From assembly GCF_000969885.1 (NCBI RefSeq), contig NZ_CP009501.1:1-64000 (forward strand): DNA of 64,000 nt. Reading direction: 5' to 3'. The notes under the pieces are model-generated. The model was not told where the DNA came from. It worked only from the letters and a program-made list of their open reading frames with translations, and made no database searches. Below, piece by piece: positions 48,392-57,170 of this stretch; positions within the stretch are counted from its first letter, which is position 1, and each line of letters begins with the position of its first letter. Position numbers and translations under genes: made by a program. The DNA comes from Methanosarcina thermophila TM-1. Its GTDB lineage: Archaea > Halobacteriota > Methanosarcinia > Methanosarcinales > Methanosarcinaceae.

Positions 48392-50756
48392 GCGCGTACC
48401 CCGGAGTAACTCTTATTTTCACAGTTGGTGTGCCATCTGACATTTTCAGGCTGGGAAGAGAGAGGCTTTTTTCTTTTAGAGCTTGACGAAGTTGTGGGAA
48501 CCCTGGCGGATTTTCAACGATAACTACGAACGTCACACCATCAGCGGTGTCTGAGGCAGCCTGGATGAATGCCTCTGAATGTTGCTTCAGATGGTCTGAA
48601 ATCCCTTTAAGAACCCACTCATTCAGCCTGCCCAGGAGAATCCTCGGAACCAGAGAAGGCAGCCGCTGGAAGACACTTGACCATTGATCCGGTGTTACGG
48701 CTTCGTGAATTATTTTCAGCCGCCCAGACGAACCTGAGAGTGCGCGGTGTAACCCACGTTTAATAGGTCTTTGCAAGCGGGCTGTAACTGTGCCAATGTG
48801 TGTATGCTGTCGAAGCTTCACGGCAATCTCTTGAGCGCGGATCTCACTCAGGAAGAGTCGAACCTCTATTTCGTTCCTGGGAAAGTTGAGAATAACCTTT
48901 ACGCTTGTTGCACGGCGCATTTTAACCTGTCCTGGCGCCGCTGGAGTCATGAGAGGGCGCTTCCCGGGAATTTCAAGATAGTAAAACCGCTGCCCAACTG
49001 TGGTAGAGTAAGAGTCAATGAGATACCTGGGGTCTACATCCCTACCCAACTCCGGTTCCCCTAGCAGAAGTCCTGCTGCATCCGTTGTTAGTGGATGGAG
49101 TTGCTCATAAGCATCCTGAGTATCCAATCCAGTACTGTTTTCCTCCAGTCGGGAGATATCTGTCAGGCGTGTACCTGGAATGCTTTCATAAAGATGAACA
49201 ATTGCCTCGAATTCTTCACCGGGCGCAACTCCAAGTTTTTCTTCCAGGAACTCCTCAAGAGAGATCCCCTCAAAGGTCTCGATAGCCGAAACTTTATGTG
49301 GTGAAAGCCTGGTCGGAATTTTGCGACTGAACTTTTTATACCGTTTCCTTCTCCCAGAAGGCATTGTGATCCAGGTGCCACGGAGTTTCCTTGCTTCTCC
49401 AAGGTCAGGGCGCTTTTGATAAATTTCCTCAGGAAGAACCTGTGGGAGATTTGTAGCTGCAGCCTGTTCAAAGGCTTCCAGCACAAAGCCTTCGAGAAGT
49501 TCCTGGTCATTAAGAATATAATCTGGGAGTTCAGCCACACGACGCACAGTTTCCTCAATGGTAGCAGCCACAGCCGAAGAAGCAGCACGCGACTCGTCTT
49601 CATATGTTGCTTCCAGATGGATGAGGCGCAAACCAGCATCTACAATAGCCTGTGAGAGTGCAGGGGTATGCTGAGGACCGACGAATTTCTGTATGAGCTT
49701 GCCCAGAAATTTAGCCAGAAAATCCACGACTTTTTTACGCCCAATGAGTCTGATTCCAACCTTTAGGGCTGGAAGAATGGCTGGGATAAAATTCTCAACG
49801 TATGGAGTGGGATCTTCTCCTTCCTTCAGGTGTTGCAGCTTCTCAGCAAAATCGTTCCTGGCATTGTCCAGCTCAGCCAGAGAATAAATCTCAGGAGCCT
49901 GCTGTTCAGTCAGTGCTTGGGAAACTTCCAGTTCCTGCTCAACTTCAGTGTGGGCGAAAAGTACATTTGCAACATGCTGGTCGAATTCATATTGAATCAG
50001 TGAGATCTCTGAAAGCTCGGTGTCCTCTGGTACAGGATAATTACCTTCTTCAAATTCCTTCAAAAAAGGAAGGCGCTCAGCCAATTTCTTAGCCATGGGT
50101 TGGAGTTGAACGGGTAATTTTCCAATTGCGGTCTGAACAACTCGCTTAAGTAGTGGTTTGATAAGCGCCTTGAGCTTGTTGAGTATTGGCCCAAGACCCA
50201 GCTTGGCTGCAGCGCTGATTCCCTTTTTTGCAAGGTCTACAGCCTTGCCGGCGACTTTCTTTACGACCTTTTTAAGTTTTCCCAGAAAATTTTCAAAGTT
50301 GGGAGTGAATTCAATCGAAGGCTTATACCTATCAACGATTTCTCCAATTTCATACTCTGAAAGACTTTTAATATCTCGCTGGCAAAGTTCTGTTTCCAGG
50401 CTCCCAAGCATAGCCTCGGATTCTGTAATGAGTGGAGCAAAGTGCTGGTTGAGGAATCTTTCAGCTTCGTAGCCGATAATTCTAGGATCTCCGTTTTCAT
50501 GTGTAAAGCGGACTTCATAAAGGGAAGCAGCCTCGCTTACCAGGCCGTATAGAGCTTCATTGAATTCCTCGTCGTAAAGTTCATTGAGAAATTGAATGTA
50601 TTCTTCAGTCTCCGGATCAATCACGCCGCCGGTTTCTTCGGATTCGTAAATAGATAAAAATGGGGTGCTGGGAGGGGTTGAAGTCTCAAAGATTTCTTGA
50701 GTTACCTCCTCCACAGCGAAACTGCTGATGTTCAGGAACGGTGCTTGATTCTTCAT
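48384..50756 (-). CDS. 790-residue PFL-motif protein of unknown function
   Basis: First gene of the operon. Residues 1-40 hold QAPFLNI and TPFLSIYE, like the N-terminus of the 894-residue hydrolase. Residues ~157-235 form a strongly basic amphipathic region (LKKVVKKVAGKAVDLAKKG, then LKALIKPLLKRVVQ) resembling membrane-active helices. A second basic amphipathic stretch lies near 355-375. About 495-515 is very basic (GRRKRYKKFSRK). The C-terminal ~250 residues look like a folded alpha/beta domain. No signal peptide or clear membrane helix. I recall similar large unclassified proteins in bacteria but cannot name a family. It may be a membrane-acting effector or scaffold. Confidence 0.75.
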   Translation of the reverse strand: MKNQAPFLNISSFAVEEVTQEIFETSTPPSTPFLSIYESEETGGVIDPETEEYIQFLNELYDEEFNEALYGLVSEAASLYEVRFTHENGDPRIIGYEAERFLNQHFAPLITESEAMLGSLETELCQRDIKSLSEYEIGEIVDRYKPSIEFTPNFENFLGKLKKVVKKVAGKAVDLAKKGISAAAKLGLGPILNKLKALIKPLLKRVVQTAIGKLPVQLQPMAKKLAERLPFLKEFEEGNYPVPEDTELSEISLIQYEFDQHVANVLFAHTEVEQELEVSQALTEQQAPEIYSLAELDNARNDFAEKLQHLKEGEDPTPYVENFIPAILPALKVGIRLIGRKKVVDFLAKFLGKLIQKFVGPQHTPALSQAIVDAGLRLIHLEATYEDESRAASSAVAATIEETVRRVAELPDYILNDQELLEGFVLEAFEQAAATNLPQVLPEEIYQKRPDLGEARKLRGTWITMPSGRRKRYKKFSRKIPTRLSPHKVSAIETFEGISLEEFLEEKLGVAPGEEFEAIVHLYESIPGTRLTDISRLEENSTGLDTQDAYEQLHPLTTDAAGLLLGEPELGRDVDPRYLIDSYSTTVGQRFYYLEIPGKRPLMTPAAPGQVKMRRATSVKVILNFPRNEIEVRLFLSEIRAQEIAVKLRQHTHIGTVTARLQRPIKRGLHRALSGSSGRLKIIHEAVTPDQWSSVFQRLPSLVPRILLGRLNEWVLKGISDHLKQHSEAFIQAASDTADGVTFVVIVENPPGFPQLRQALKEKSLSLPSLKMSDGTPTVKIRVTPGYAHE

Positions 50757-51775
50757 ATCATTACCTCTTCAGGTTTTCTCGTGACATTGCGAAGGTTTTT
50801 TCCCTCTTGCAAGCAATAGAGAGCATGAGCAGGCTGGAATCTGCACGATCTGTCCGAGAGAGCATGGGCAGGCTGGAATCTGCACGTTCTGTCTGTTACT
50901 GGTTCACATCGTAGGAAGAAAAGCTGGGTCAGTCTGATACAGTGCCTTTTTGATAACTTAACTTTTCTCAGGCGCACGCTGTCAAATCAGATCAACCCAC
51001 AAACTTCTCGTATTTTTGGTGTTAAACTCTCGAGTAAAATATCTCTAAGGTTGACTGTCGGATTCTATTGTTTCCTTAGCTGGCGAGCTTGATGTCCATC
51101 TTATTTGAGTAACATTGTTAACCAATACACTTCAGCAGTGCAAAATGATCAGCCTCTAACTCTTCATGCTTTTGCGCGAATTTCACTGGCCGCGTTTTTC
51201 TCCTGTAAAAAGCAACAGCTAACAGAGCACAGAGGTCTTTAGTACTGGATTGCCAGAGTTTAGCATATCAGCCAATAACCCCACTCAAATTACATCAGCA
51301 ATCACAAAATTACTTGAAGCAATTGTGAGATTATTAATGCCACATCCCTGACTAACAATATTTTTAATATTGACCCCTTATAGCGATTCAGTGAATTTAC
51401 CCATGTCCCCGATTGTTCACTTTGTATAAGATAAATATTAATTTAATGTAATAGTATAAAACTATATTTGTATATAACTGTTATAAAATATATATTTTGA
51501 AGCCTGGTTTCCAGTTTTTCAGACACATGGTCCGTCGATGTCCTTATCTAAAATCAGTTAAAGAATGCTGATTTATCGGCTTATCAGTCTGATTATTGAC
51601 TGCTGGAATAAACAAATTTGAGTTAATAAAAGCAGTTAAAAGAAATCAGTTAATTAGAATCTGCTCATCTGGATTTGCTCATTCAGGTTTATATAGATAG
51701 ACGTAGATATTGTTTGCCCGGTTGAGCAGTTATAAAAGGCGAATCTATCCTTAAAAGGGGGAAGTCAGGTTAAAA
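50757..51775 (-). promoter_or_regulatory. 1-kb upstream region of the five-gene operon
   Basis: No gene seen. A 37-bp unit is repeated in tandem at 50819-50855 and 50856-50892 (three differences; core GCAGGCTGGAATCTGCACG, itself containing GCAGG...CTGCA complementarity) 65-140 bases before the first gene. AT-rich TATA-like stretches lie at 51420-51500. The tandem unit is a candidate regulator binding site. Confidence 0.4.
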
Positions 51776-52147
51776 TTACCTGGCTTCCTCATTCTCTTCC
51801 CAGATCCCGAAGGGGTTATTTTCAGTATCCATGCAGATTGCAAGATATCCCATACCTGGCACAGCGGTTTTTGCCATGAGCGCCTTGCCTCCGAGTTTTT
51901 CAATTTTCGCAAGGTACTCATCCACTGAGGGGACACCTATAAAATTCGTAATTTTCTGTTCTGCACTTCCCCTTTTTCCAAGGCCTCCACCTGGCCCTCT
52001 TTTTCCTTCGAGATCCTCTGTGTCAATCAGGTAATATTCCATTGTTTCTATGGGCTTTTCAAATTTCCAGCCAAACAGTTTTGAGTAAAAGCTCTTTGCT
52101 CGCTCAAGATCGTCTGCTGGAATGTCAAAGTGGACTATTGTTGGCAT
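51776..52147 (-). CDS. VOC (glyoxalase-like) family protein
   Basis: 123 residues, one vicinal-oxygen-chelate unit pair: VHFDIPADDLERAKSFYSKLFGWKFE at the N-terminus, GGLGKRG turn, and VPSVDEYLAKIEKLGGKAL to MGYLAICMDTENNPFGIWEEN. His5 and the C-terminal Glu are plausible metal ligands. The family includes glyoxalases and dioxygenases, but short single-domain members like this mostly lack known function. Monocistronic; 52148-52479 shows only AT-rich DNA with a repeated ATGCAAATTTATTCTGTA. Confidence 0.9.
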   Translation of the reverse strand: MPTIVHFDIPADDLERAKSFYSKLFGWKFEKPIETMEYYLIDTEDLEGKRGPGGGLGKRGSAEQKITNFIGVPSVDEYLAKIEKLGGKALMAKTAVPGMGYLAICMDTENNPFGIWEENEEAR

Positions 52148-52479
52148 TTGTATTCCCCAACATTACTGGACGTTGAAGAATATAGCTCTTGGGTACACAG
52201 GTACCTTAAAGGTTTTCCAGTAAAAACCCTGGAGAAAATATGTTTTAGCATAGAGTCTCAGTATCTCTTCCCTTATGAGTTGAAGCGAGTAATCGGATTT
52301 TTGCATACACAAACATGCAAATTTATTCTGTAATGCAAATTTATTCTGTATATATTTATATATTTCAGAATATGTTTGTTTGTTAAGCAAAATTCCAGAG
52401 GATAAAGCTATGTTTTAGTTCTTTATCTCTCGATTTTTAACTGGGGTTAGCTGATCGGTACCATACCTGTATCAGGTCA

Positions 52480-53169
52480 ATGAAAAGTGATTCCATGGCA
52501 AATGAGTACACCCAGAATTTAAAGTGCGATTACCTCGATAAAAGAGCCGTTCTTAAAGGCGAGGTTGAGCGCCAGTTAATACACTTGTCGACAGGTGTAA
52601 TTTTAATTCTTTTAATCCGGGCAGCCGGAGATATGGCTCTGGCTCTCCTGCTCTTTCTGCTTGCTTCTCATGTAGCTATCTCAGTAGCCATTCTCCTCGA
52701 TAAGATCCCTCTTTCATTATCTGCTTCCCTGTGCAAGTGGGGAAGGGCTTCGAAGCAGACTATACCGCTTAAAGGGACTATTCTGCTTCTTTGCGGCATA
52801 ACCCTCTCTTTTATATTATTCCCTGAGGAAATCGTGTATGCCTCGATTGCGATAGTTGCTTTCGGGGACTCGGTATCAACTGCTGCAGGCGTACTGGCAG
52901 GCAAGCATAAACTGCCATATTCGGGGAAAAAAACCGTAGAAGGAACCGTTTCAGGTATAATAGCAGCCTTTCTGGCGTCTTTGTTTTTTGTGACCCCTAT
53001 TCAGGCTTTTGTCGGGGCTGCAGGTGGGATGCTGTTAGAAAGCGTTATAGGTTTGCAAACAATCCGACAATTTGACTCGCAAATGATATTCAGGTTTTTT
53101 TTTAACGATAATTTTTTAATTCCTCCGTTCTCAGGTCTGCTCATGTTTATTGTGGGTTTTCTTCAATGA
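52480..53169 (+). CDS. Polyprenol/dolichol kinase-like membrane protein
   Basis: 229 residues, with six or seven hydrophobic segments. The conserved core of the SEC59/DGK-like CTP-dependent lipid kinase family is AFGDSVSTAAGVLAGKHKLPYSGKKTVEGTVSG (residues ~127-160). It would phosphorylate a polyprenol or related lipid in the membrane. ATG 52480 is used; ATG 52495 is also possible. The last ~20 codons lie in a tandem duplication (53097-53215), so the C-terminus (FFNDNFLIPPFSGLLMFIVG) is encoded a second time just past the stop. Confidence 0.88.
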   Translation: MKSDSMANEYTQNLKCDYLDKRAVLKGEVERQLIHLSTGVILILLIRAAGDMALALLLFLLASHVAISVAILLDKIPLSLSASLCKWGRASKQTIPLKGTILLLCGITLSFILFPEEIVYASIAIVAFGDSVSTAAGVLAGKHKLPYSGKKTVEGTVSGIIAAFLASLFFVTPIQAFVGAAGGMLLESVIGLQTIRQFDSQMIFRFFFNDNFLIPPFSGLLMFIVGFLQ

Positions 53170-53215
53170 TAATCTTTTAATTCCTCTATTTTCAGCTGCT
53201 CATGTTTATTGTGGA
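53097..53215 (+). repeat. Imperfect ~60-bp tandem duplication at the kinase 3' end
   Basis: The stretch with AACGATAATTTTTTAATTCC and TCATGTTTATTGTGGG is followed at once by AATGATAATCTTTTAATTCC and TCATGTTTATTGTGGA. The first copy encodes the kinase C-terminus; the second lies after the stop and has drifted out of frame. Confidence 0.7.
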
Positions 53216-53302
53216 TTTAACAAACATCTGGGGAATTTCCCGGAGCATACTCTAGACTTATATTATATGAAATCAGTTTTTATAATAATGGAGGGCATTA
53301 AA

Positions 53303-53386
53303 TTGGTAGTGGCAGGTATTTTAAGGATAGTTCTTGGATTGATCATCCTGCTGATTTTGGTATGGCTCTTGATGAGTTTACTTTGA
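53303..53386 (+). CDS. Candidate 27-residue single-helix membrane peptide
   Basis: TTG 53303 is 8 bases after a perfect GGAGGG (53290-53295). The peptide (VVAGILRIVLGLIILLILVWL...) is one hydrophobic helix with a single Arg. A longer version from ATG 53267 would add 12 residues. Tiny membrane proteins of this type are easily missed. Conservation is not known. Confidence 0.4.
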   Translation: MVVAGILRIVLGLIILLILVWLLMSLL

Positions 53387-53599
53387 ATGGCAGGAGAGTA
53401 AAAATGGCTGAACCCCTGTTTTTAATTTTCTTCACAGGCTGGTTCTAACCGGATTTATTAGTTCGGAATACTCTGGAAAACAGGAATGATTAAAACGCCT
53501 GATTAGAGAATATAGTGAAAAACTTGAAATTTTCCATAAAGCAGACACAAATTTTTTTACTTCTGGCTGTTTTCCAGAAATTTTTCAGTTCTCTTTCCC

Positions 53600-54631
53600 T
53601 CAATCCATGCTGAACAGTACCAGAAGAAAAACTGAGTAAAAAGCCATTAAAACCCCTCCTTCCCACCTTTTTATTTCCCAGCCAGTGCTGATAAACACGA
53701 GGAGTAACACGCTTATCAAAATCATAACCGGAGTTGTAAAGAATAAACTAATTTGATCAACAGCTATAGGATAGATCAACCCTGTGAGTCCGAGAATTAA
53801 AAATACGTTTGCGATGTTTGAGCCTATAATATTACCAAGGGCTATACTTCCGAAACCCTGCTTTGCTGCAGTTGCTGTCACCACAAGCTCAGGGAGGGAA
53901 GTGCCCACTGCTACAAGAGTAGTACCTATTATGGTTTCGGGAATCCCAAGGAGCTCTGCAAAGAAGATTGACTTATCTACAAAATACCTTGCCCCGATTA
54001 TAACTGCTGCACAGCTGGCTATCAGGATCAGAATATCTTTTGCAAATCCTTCTCTAGGCGGACAATCCTCATCTCTGGTGCTTCCATTTCTAATGCAACT
54101 GAACTTTTGCCTTGCGCTGACTATATATTCGAACTTAAAAAAGTATATTATGAACTCCTTGAAATGCAGCTTTCCCTCGTATTTCTCGGCTTCCTCAAAC
54201 AGGAAAAATACATAGGCTATAAAGATAAGTATGAAAATGATTGATTCCAGTATCGAGAGTACTCCGTTCAGGGCAAAAGCAAAGAAGAGTAAAGCTGCAA
54301 AAAGCATGACATAACCATCTCTCCTGAGCATCTCAATTTCGGTCTTCATTGGAGAGATAACTGCTGCCAGCCCGACAATGAACCCTATATTTACGATATT
54401 TGACCCAACGACATTTCCTATTACAATACCGCTTGCCTGCTGGAGAGCAGCAGTTATCGATGAAGCGAGTTCTGGAATTGATGTCCCGACTGCTACAAGG
54501 GTCAGCCCTATAACAAACTCGGAGACACCCAGCTTTTCTGCAATGGCCGAAGCTGATTTTACAAAATAGTCTGATCCCTTGGTCAGAAGAATGAGGCTAA
54601 GCATGAGGATTAGAAAGTTTTCTGAAATCAT
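53600..54631 (-). CDS. Calcium/cation antiporter (CaCA family, YrbG-like)
   Basis: 343 residues with ten hydrophobic helices in two homologous halves. Each half has the alpha repeat: VAVGTSIPELASS with GNVVGSNIVNIGFI (half 1), and VAVGTSLPELVVT with GNIIGSNIANVFLI (half 2); the Glu residues in the PEL motifs bind Ca or Na. A cytoplasmic loop separates the halves (~residues 160-190), with two Cys. It exports Ca in exchange for Na or H. Monocistronic. Confidence 0.95.
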   Translation of the reverse strand: MISENFLILMLSLILLTKGSDYFVKSASAIAEKLGVSEFVIGLTLVAVGTSIPELASSITAALQQASGIVIGNVVGSNIVNIGFIVGLAAVISPMKTEIEMLRRDGYVMLFAALLFFAFALNGVLSILESIIFILIFIAYVFFLFEEAEKYEGKLHFKEFIIYFFKFEYIVSARQKFSCIRNGSTRDEDCPPREGFAKDILILIASCAAVIIGARYFVDKSIFFAELLGIPETIIGTTLVAVGTSLPELVVTATAAKQGFGSIALGNIIGSNIANVFLILGLTGLIYPIAVDQISLFFTTPVMILISVLLLVFISTGWEIKRWEGGVLMAFYSVFLLVLFSMD

Positions 54632-55291
54632 AAAAACTACATCTGGTTTATTCTTTCCTGAGTTTACTGTTAGTGATCTGACTCTTATCTAGGGAATCTC
54701 ATATTAAAGGTTTTCAATTAAAATGAAAGATTAGTAATTTTATGTGCCAGGTAACTGAGGGCTTTTCACTAAAAGGCGAATGCTCTGCCTGATCTTTTAT
54801 AACATGTAAATAAATCCTGATATCTGACCAGTAATAAAACTTGACACACCTGTCCTCGATCGGCTTACCATTAGTTTTATATTATAGAACTGAAGCCGGA
54901 ATACAGATAAATTTATTTTAATTTATTAACTCTGAGTCTCAGTAGCTTTCAAGAAAGTTTTTCTATATATGTGATAAACTTATTTCCTGATGGAGTAATT
55001 TTCAGGCAGCAGTAGCCGTTGTGATGGAACTTTTCTCCTTAGTTCTTGTTTTAAACCAGGCTATCTTTAAGGGCACGCCTTCAATAGATGCTAACCAAAA
55101 GCCTTTGTTTGCAGGTATGTTTATTCTTTAATTATAAAAAAAAGCGAAAAGCTTCCAGACTAAAATAATCATCTTCTACCAAACGTTTGAGTTGAATTCT
55201 TTTTTATATTATATCTTACATAATACTCCAATGGAGGGTGGGCAACTTATAGGGAAAGGTAATGGCTACCTGAATTCATGGAGGTGAACTT
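54632..55291. other. 660-bp gene-poor stretch before the DUF2795 array
   Basis: I see no supported gene. Several AT-rich promoter-like stretches are present. A 35-codon frame beginning MELFSLVLVLNQAIFKG (ATG 55024) lacks a ribosome site. A TATA-like TTTTATATTATATC near 55201 may serve the array. Confidence 0.4.
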
Positions 55292-55555
55292 GTAAAAAGG
55301 GATCCAAGCCAGGTTTATGAGTTTGTGACCGGCAGGGGAATAGGTTATCTTGCAAACAGAGATAACCTTGCAAAGTTTGCCGAAAGTAAGCAGGCAAGCA
55401 GTGATGTTCTGGACCTTCTAAGGGGAATATCTGAAATTGAGTATAATACCCCCTGAGATGTTACCAAGGAAATCGAATGTCTGGAAGTGAACGTGCCAGA
55501 CCTCCGAAACCAGAAGAGCAGTGAATTTCTGACCAGCAATTTAAGGTATTCATAA
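55292..55555 (+). pseudogene. Decayed DUF2795 family gene
   Basis: The frame KRDPSQVYEFVTGRGIGYLANRDNLAKF... to LLRGISEIEYNTP aligns with the DUF2795 miniproteins that follow, but it is interrupted by TGA at 55454, after which DVTKEIE continues in frame to TAA 55553. GGAGGTGA is present upstream, yet the codon at the expected start is GTA; a nearby TTG is one base out of frame. Start and interior are therefore both damaged. Confidence 0.6.
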
Positions 55556-55717
55556 ATATCCAGGCACTATCCATGTAAAGGTCTGCCGATGATTTATTGA
55601 ATACCAGAAAATATGGTGCCAGAACAAATGAAAACACCAGAAAGCCCTTCTGACAGGGAAACAAACAGGTAATGCCTGTTAGCAGGCAAACGAAACTGTG
55701 CAACAGTGAGGAAAGTA

Positions 55718-55906
55718 ATGCAAATGGGTGTGGATCCTGCTCAGAGGGTTTTAAAAGATACAGAATATCCTGCAGAGAAGAGAGACCTTGTTAAACACGC
55801 AAAGATGTATAATGCAAGCGAGGGTGTGTTGGAAGACATCAGAAGGCTTCCGGACAAAGTATACACCAGCGCTTCAGGTGTTAACAAGGAGTTAGAAAAT
55901 AAATAA
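55718..55906 (+). CDS. DUF2795 miniprotein 1 of the array
   Basis: 62 residues from ATG 55718, which is 6 bases after GAGG. DUF2795 pattern: a helix with DPAQRVLKDTEYPAEKRDLVKHAK, then ASEGVLEDIRRLPDKVYTSASGVNKELENK. Functions of DUF2795 proteins are not known; the compact three-helix shape suggests nucleic-acid or protein binding. The most diverged intact member of this array. Confidence 0.85.
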   Translation: MQMGVDPAQRVLKDTEYPAEKRDLVKHAKMYNASEGVLEDIRRLPDKVYTSASGVNKELENK

Positions 55907-55926
55907 ACAAAACGTGGAGGAAAATT

Positions 55927-56115
55927 ATGCAAACCAGTCCAATTGAAGTTCAAAAAGCTCTGAAGGATATAAATTATCCTGTAAGAAAGCAGGGCCTTAT
56001 TGAACATGCAAAAAAACATAATGCCAGCGATGAGGTTTTGCAGGTTCTTGAAAGTCTTCCAGACAAGGAATATACCAACGCTGCTGATGTTAGTAAGGAA
56101 TTCTCTGGAAAATAA
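55927..56115 (+). CDS. DUF2795 miniprotein 2 of the array
   Basis: 62 residues: IEVQKALKDINYPVRKQGLIEHAKKHNASDEVLQVL, LPDKEYTNAADVSKEF. A perfect GGAGG precedes ATG 55927, and the gene follows copy 1 by 20 bases, so the array begins as a probable operon. The LPDxxYTNAADVxxEF signature is shared with copies 3 and 4. Confidence 0.88.
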   Translation: MQTSPIEVQKALKDINYPVRKQGLIEHAKKHNASDEVLQVLESLPDKEYTNAADVSKEFSGK

Positions 56116-56226
56116 AACCATTATAATGGGGGGGAAATACCAAAAACTCTCTGATGAGACCTGCGTCAGCACCTTAGATAAATAAAGAATCAGAAAACAA
56201 ATAAGCAAGAAATACGGGGGAAAATT

Positions 56227-56433
56227 ATGAGAACAAGTATGGCTGACATTGAACACGCACTGAAGGGCATCGATTTTCCTAAGAGCAAGAGCGAGATTAT
56301 TAGTTATGCTCAGAGCCACGGTGCAAGCGAACAAGTAATTACTGACTTGCAGCAGCTTCCAGACAGGTCATACACCAACGCCGCCGATGTAGCTCAGGAA
56401 TTCAGCGGAAAACGTGTTGGTGGAGAAAGGTAA
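56227..56433 (+). CDS. DUF2795 miniprotein 3 of the array
   Basis: 68 residues: MADIEHALKGIDFPKSKSEIISYAQSHGASEQVITDL, LPDRSYTNAADVAQEFSGK with a short basic tail (RVGGER). Nearly identical to copy 4, including 10 bases before the ATG (GGGGGAAAATT), showing recent duplication of this unit. Confidence 0.9.
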   Translation: MRTSMADIEHALKGIDFPKSKSEIISYAQSHGASEQVITDLQQLPDRSYTNAADVAQEFSGKRVGGER

Positions 56434-56520
56434 GGGAATAATATAATAAGAATACTGCAGACATTGATAGAAATATTAATAGAAATTTAAACGAACTCTT
56501 TGAGTAATGGGGGGAAAATT

Positions 56521-56727
56521 ATGAGAACAAGTATGGCTGACATTGAACACGCACTGAAGGGCATCGATTTTCCTAAAACCAAGAGCGAGATTGTTAGTTA
56601 TGCTCAGAGCCACGGTGCAAGCGAACAAGTAATTACCGACTTGCAGCAGCTTCCAGACAGATCATACACCAACGCTGCAGATGTAGCTCAGGAATTCAGC
56701 GGAAAGCGTGTTGGTGAACAAAGGTAA
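56521..56727 (+). CDS. DUF2795 miniprotein 4 of the array
   Basis: 68 residues, differing from copy 3 at only a few positions (PKTKSEIV, tail RVGEQR). ATG 56521 is chosen because it preserves the GGGGGGAAAATT site of copy 3; the frame extends upstream to a GTG but that part is not shared. Confidence 0.9.
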   Translation: MRTSMADIEHALKGIDFPKTKSEIVSYAQSHGASEQVITDLQQLPDRSYTNAADVAQEFSGKRVGEQR

Positions 56728-56746
56728 GAACACAAATTCCATCAGT

Positions 56747-56830
56747 GAGGTAATTGGAGGTCTGGAAGATCTTCCGGACAAGGAGTGCACCAATGCTGCA
56801 GATGTCAGCAAGGAATTTGAAGAAAAATAA
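56747..56830 (+). pseudogene. 3' fragment of a further DUF2795 gene
   Basis: The frame IGGLEDLPDKECTNAADVSKEFEEK followed by TAA is the C-terminal third of a DUF2795 protein, without start or first helix. It sits 20 bases after copy 4, so the array once had at least six members. Confidence 0.6.
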
Positions 56831-57065
56831 CTCTGCTTTAGAGCAGCCAGTAAGGCATTAGAAGGGGGAGCAGGTGAAAAAGCTCTCCCACTCTACATAT
56901 AAAATGGGAGGCCACAATTAAACCTCCTTTCTTTCTAAATAACGCAGTATCTGACAGAAATTTCCCTATTTTTATTAAAATTCCAACATTATAACTTCCA
57001 ACATTATAACTTTAACGACTACAAAGTAAAAATTAGGTTTTTAGGAAGCATCTGACTTTTCTTAT

Positions 57066-57170
57066 TCTTGTTCCATTTTTTTCTTTTCTGTTCCATTTTT
57101 TCTTTTCTGTTCCATTTTTTCTTTTCTGTTCCATTTTTTCTTATTCCTATTCCATTTTTCTTATTCCTGT
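57066..57170. repeat. Short tandem repeat TTCCATTTTTTCTTTTCTG
   Basis: About five consecutive 19-20-base units, the middle ones identical, then two degenerate TTATTCCT variants, ending at the stop of the minus-strand gene. A 16-base unit TTCCAACATTATAACT is doubled nearby (56981-57013). The gap 56831-57160 has no gene; a GGGGGAGC/GCTCTCCC hairpin near 56863-56890 may terminate the array. Confidence 0.6.

Noticed and set aside
42799-50472. Many 60-160-codon plus-strand frames inside the five-gene operon
   Set aside because: All are antisense shadows favoured by the higher GC content; the minus-strand genes have motifs, coupled starts and tight spacing.
55454-55456. In-frame TGA in the first DUF2795 unit as a selenocysteine codon
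   Set aside because: Methanosarcina is not known to encode selenocysteine, the start codon is also lost, and the family has no Cys at this position; decay is simpler.
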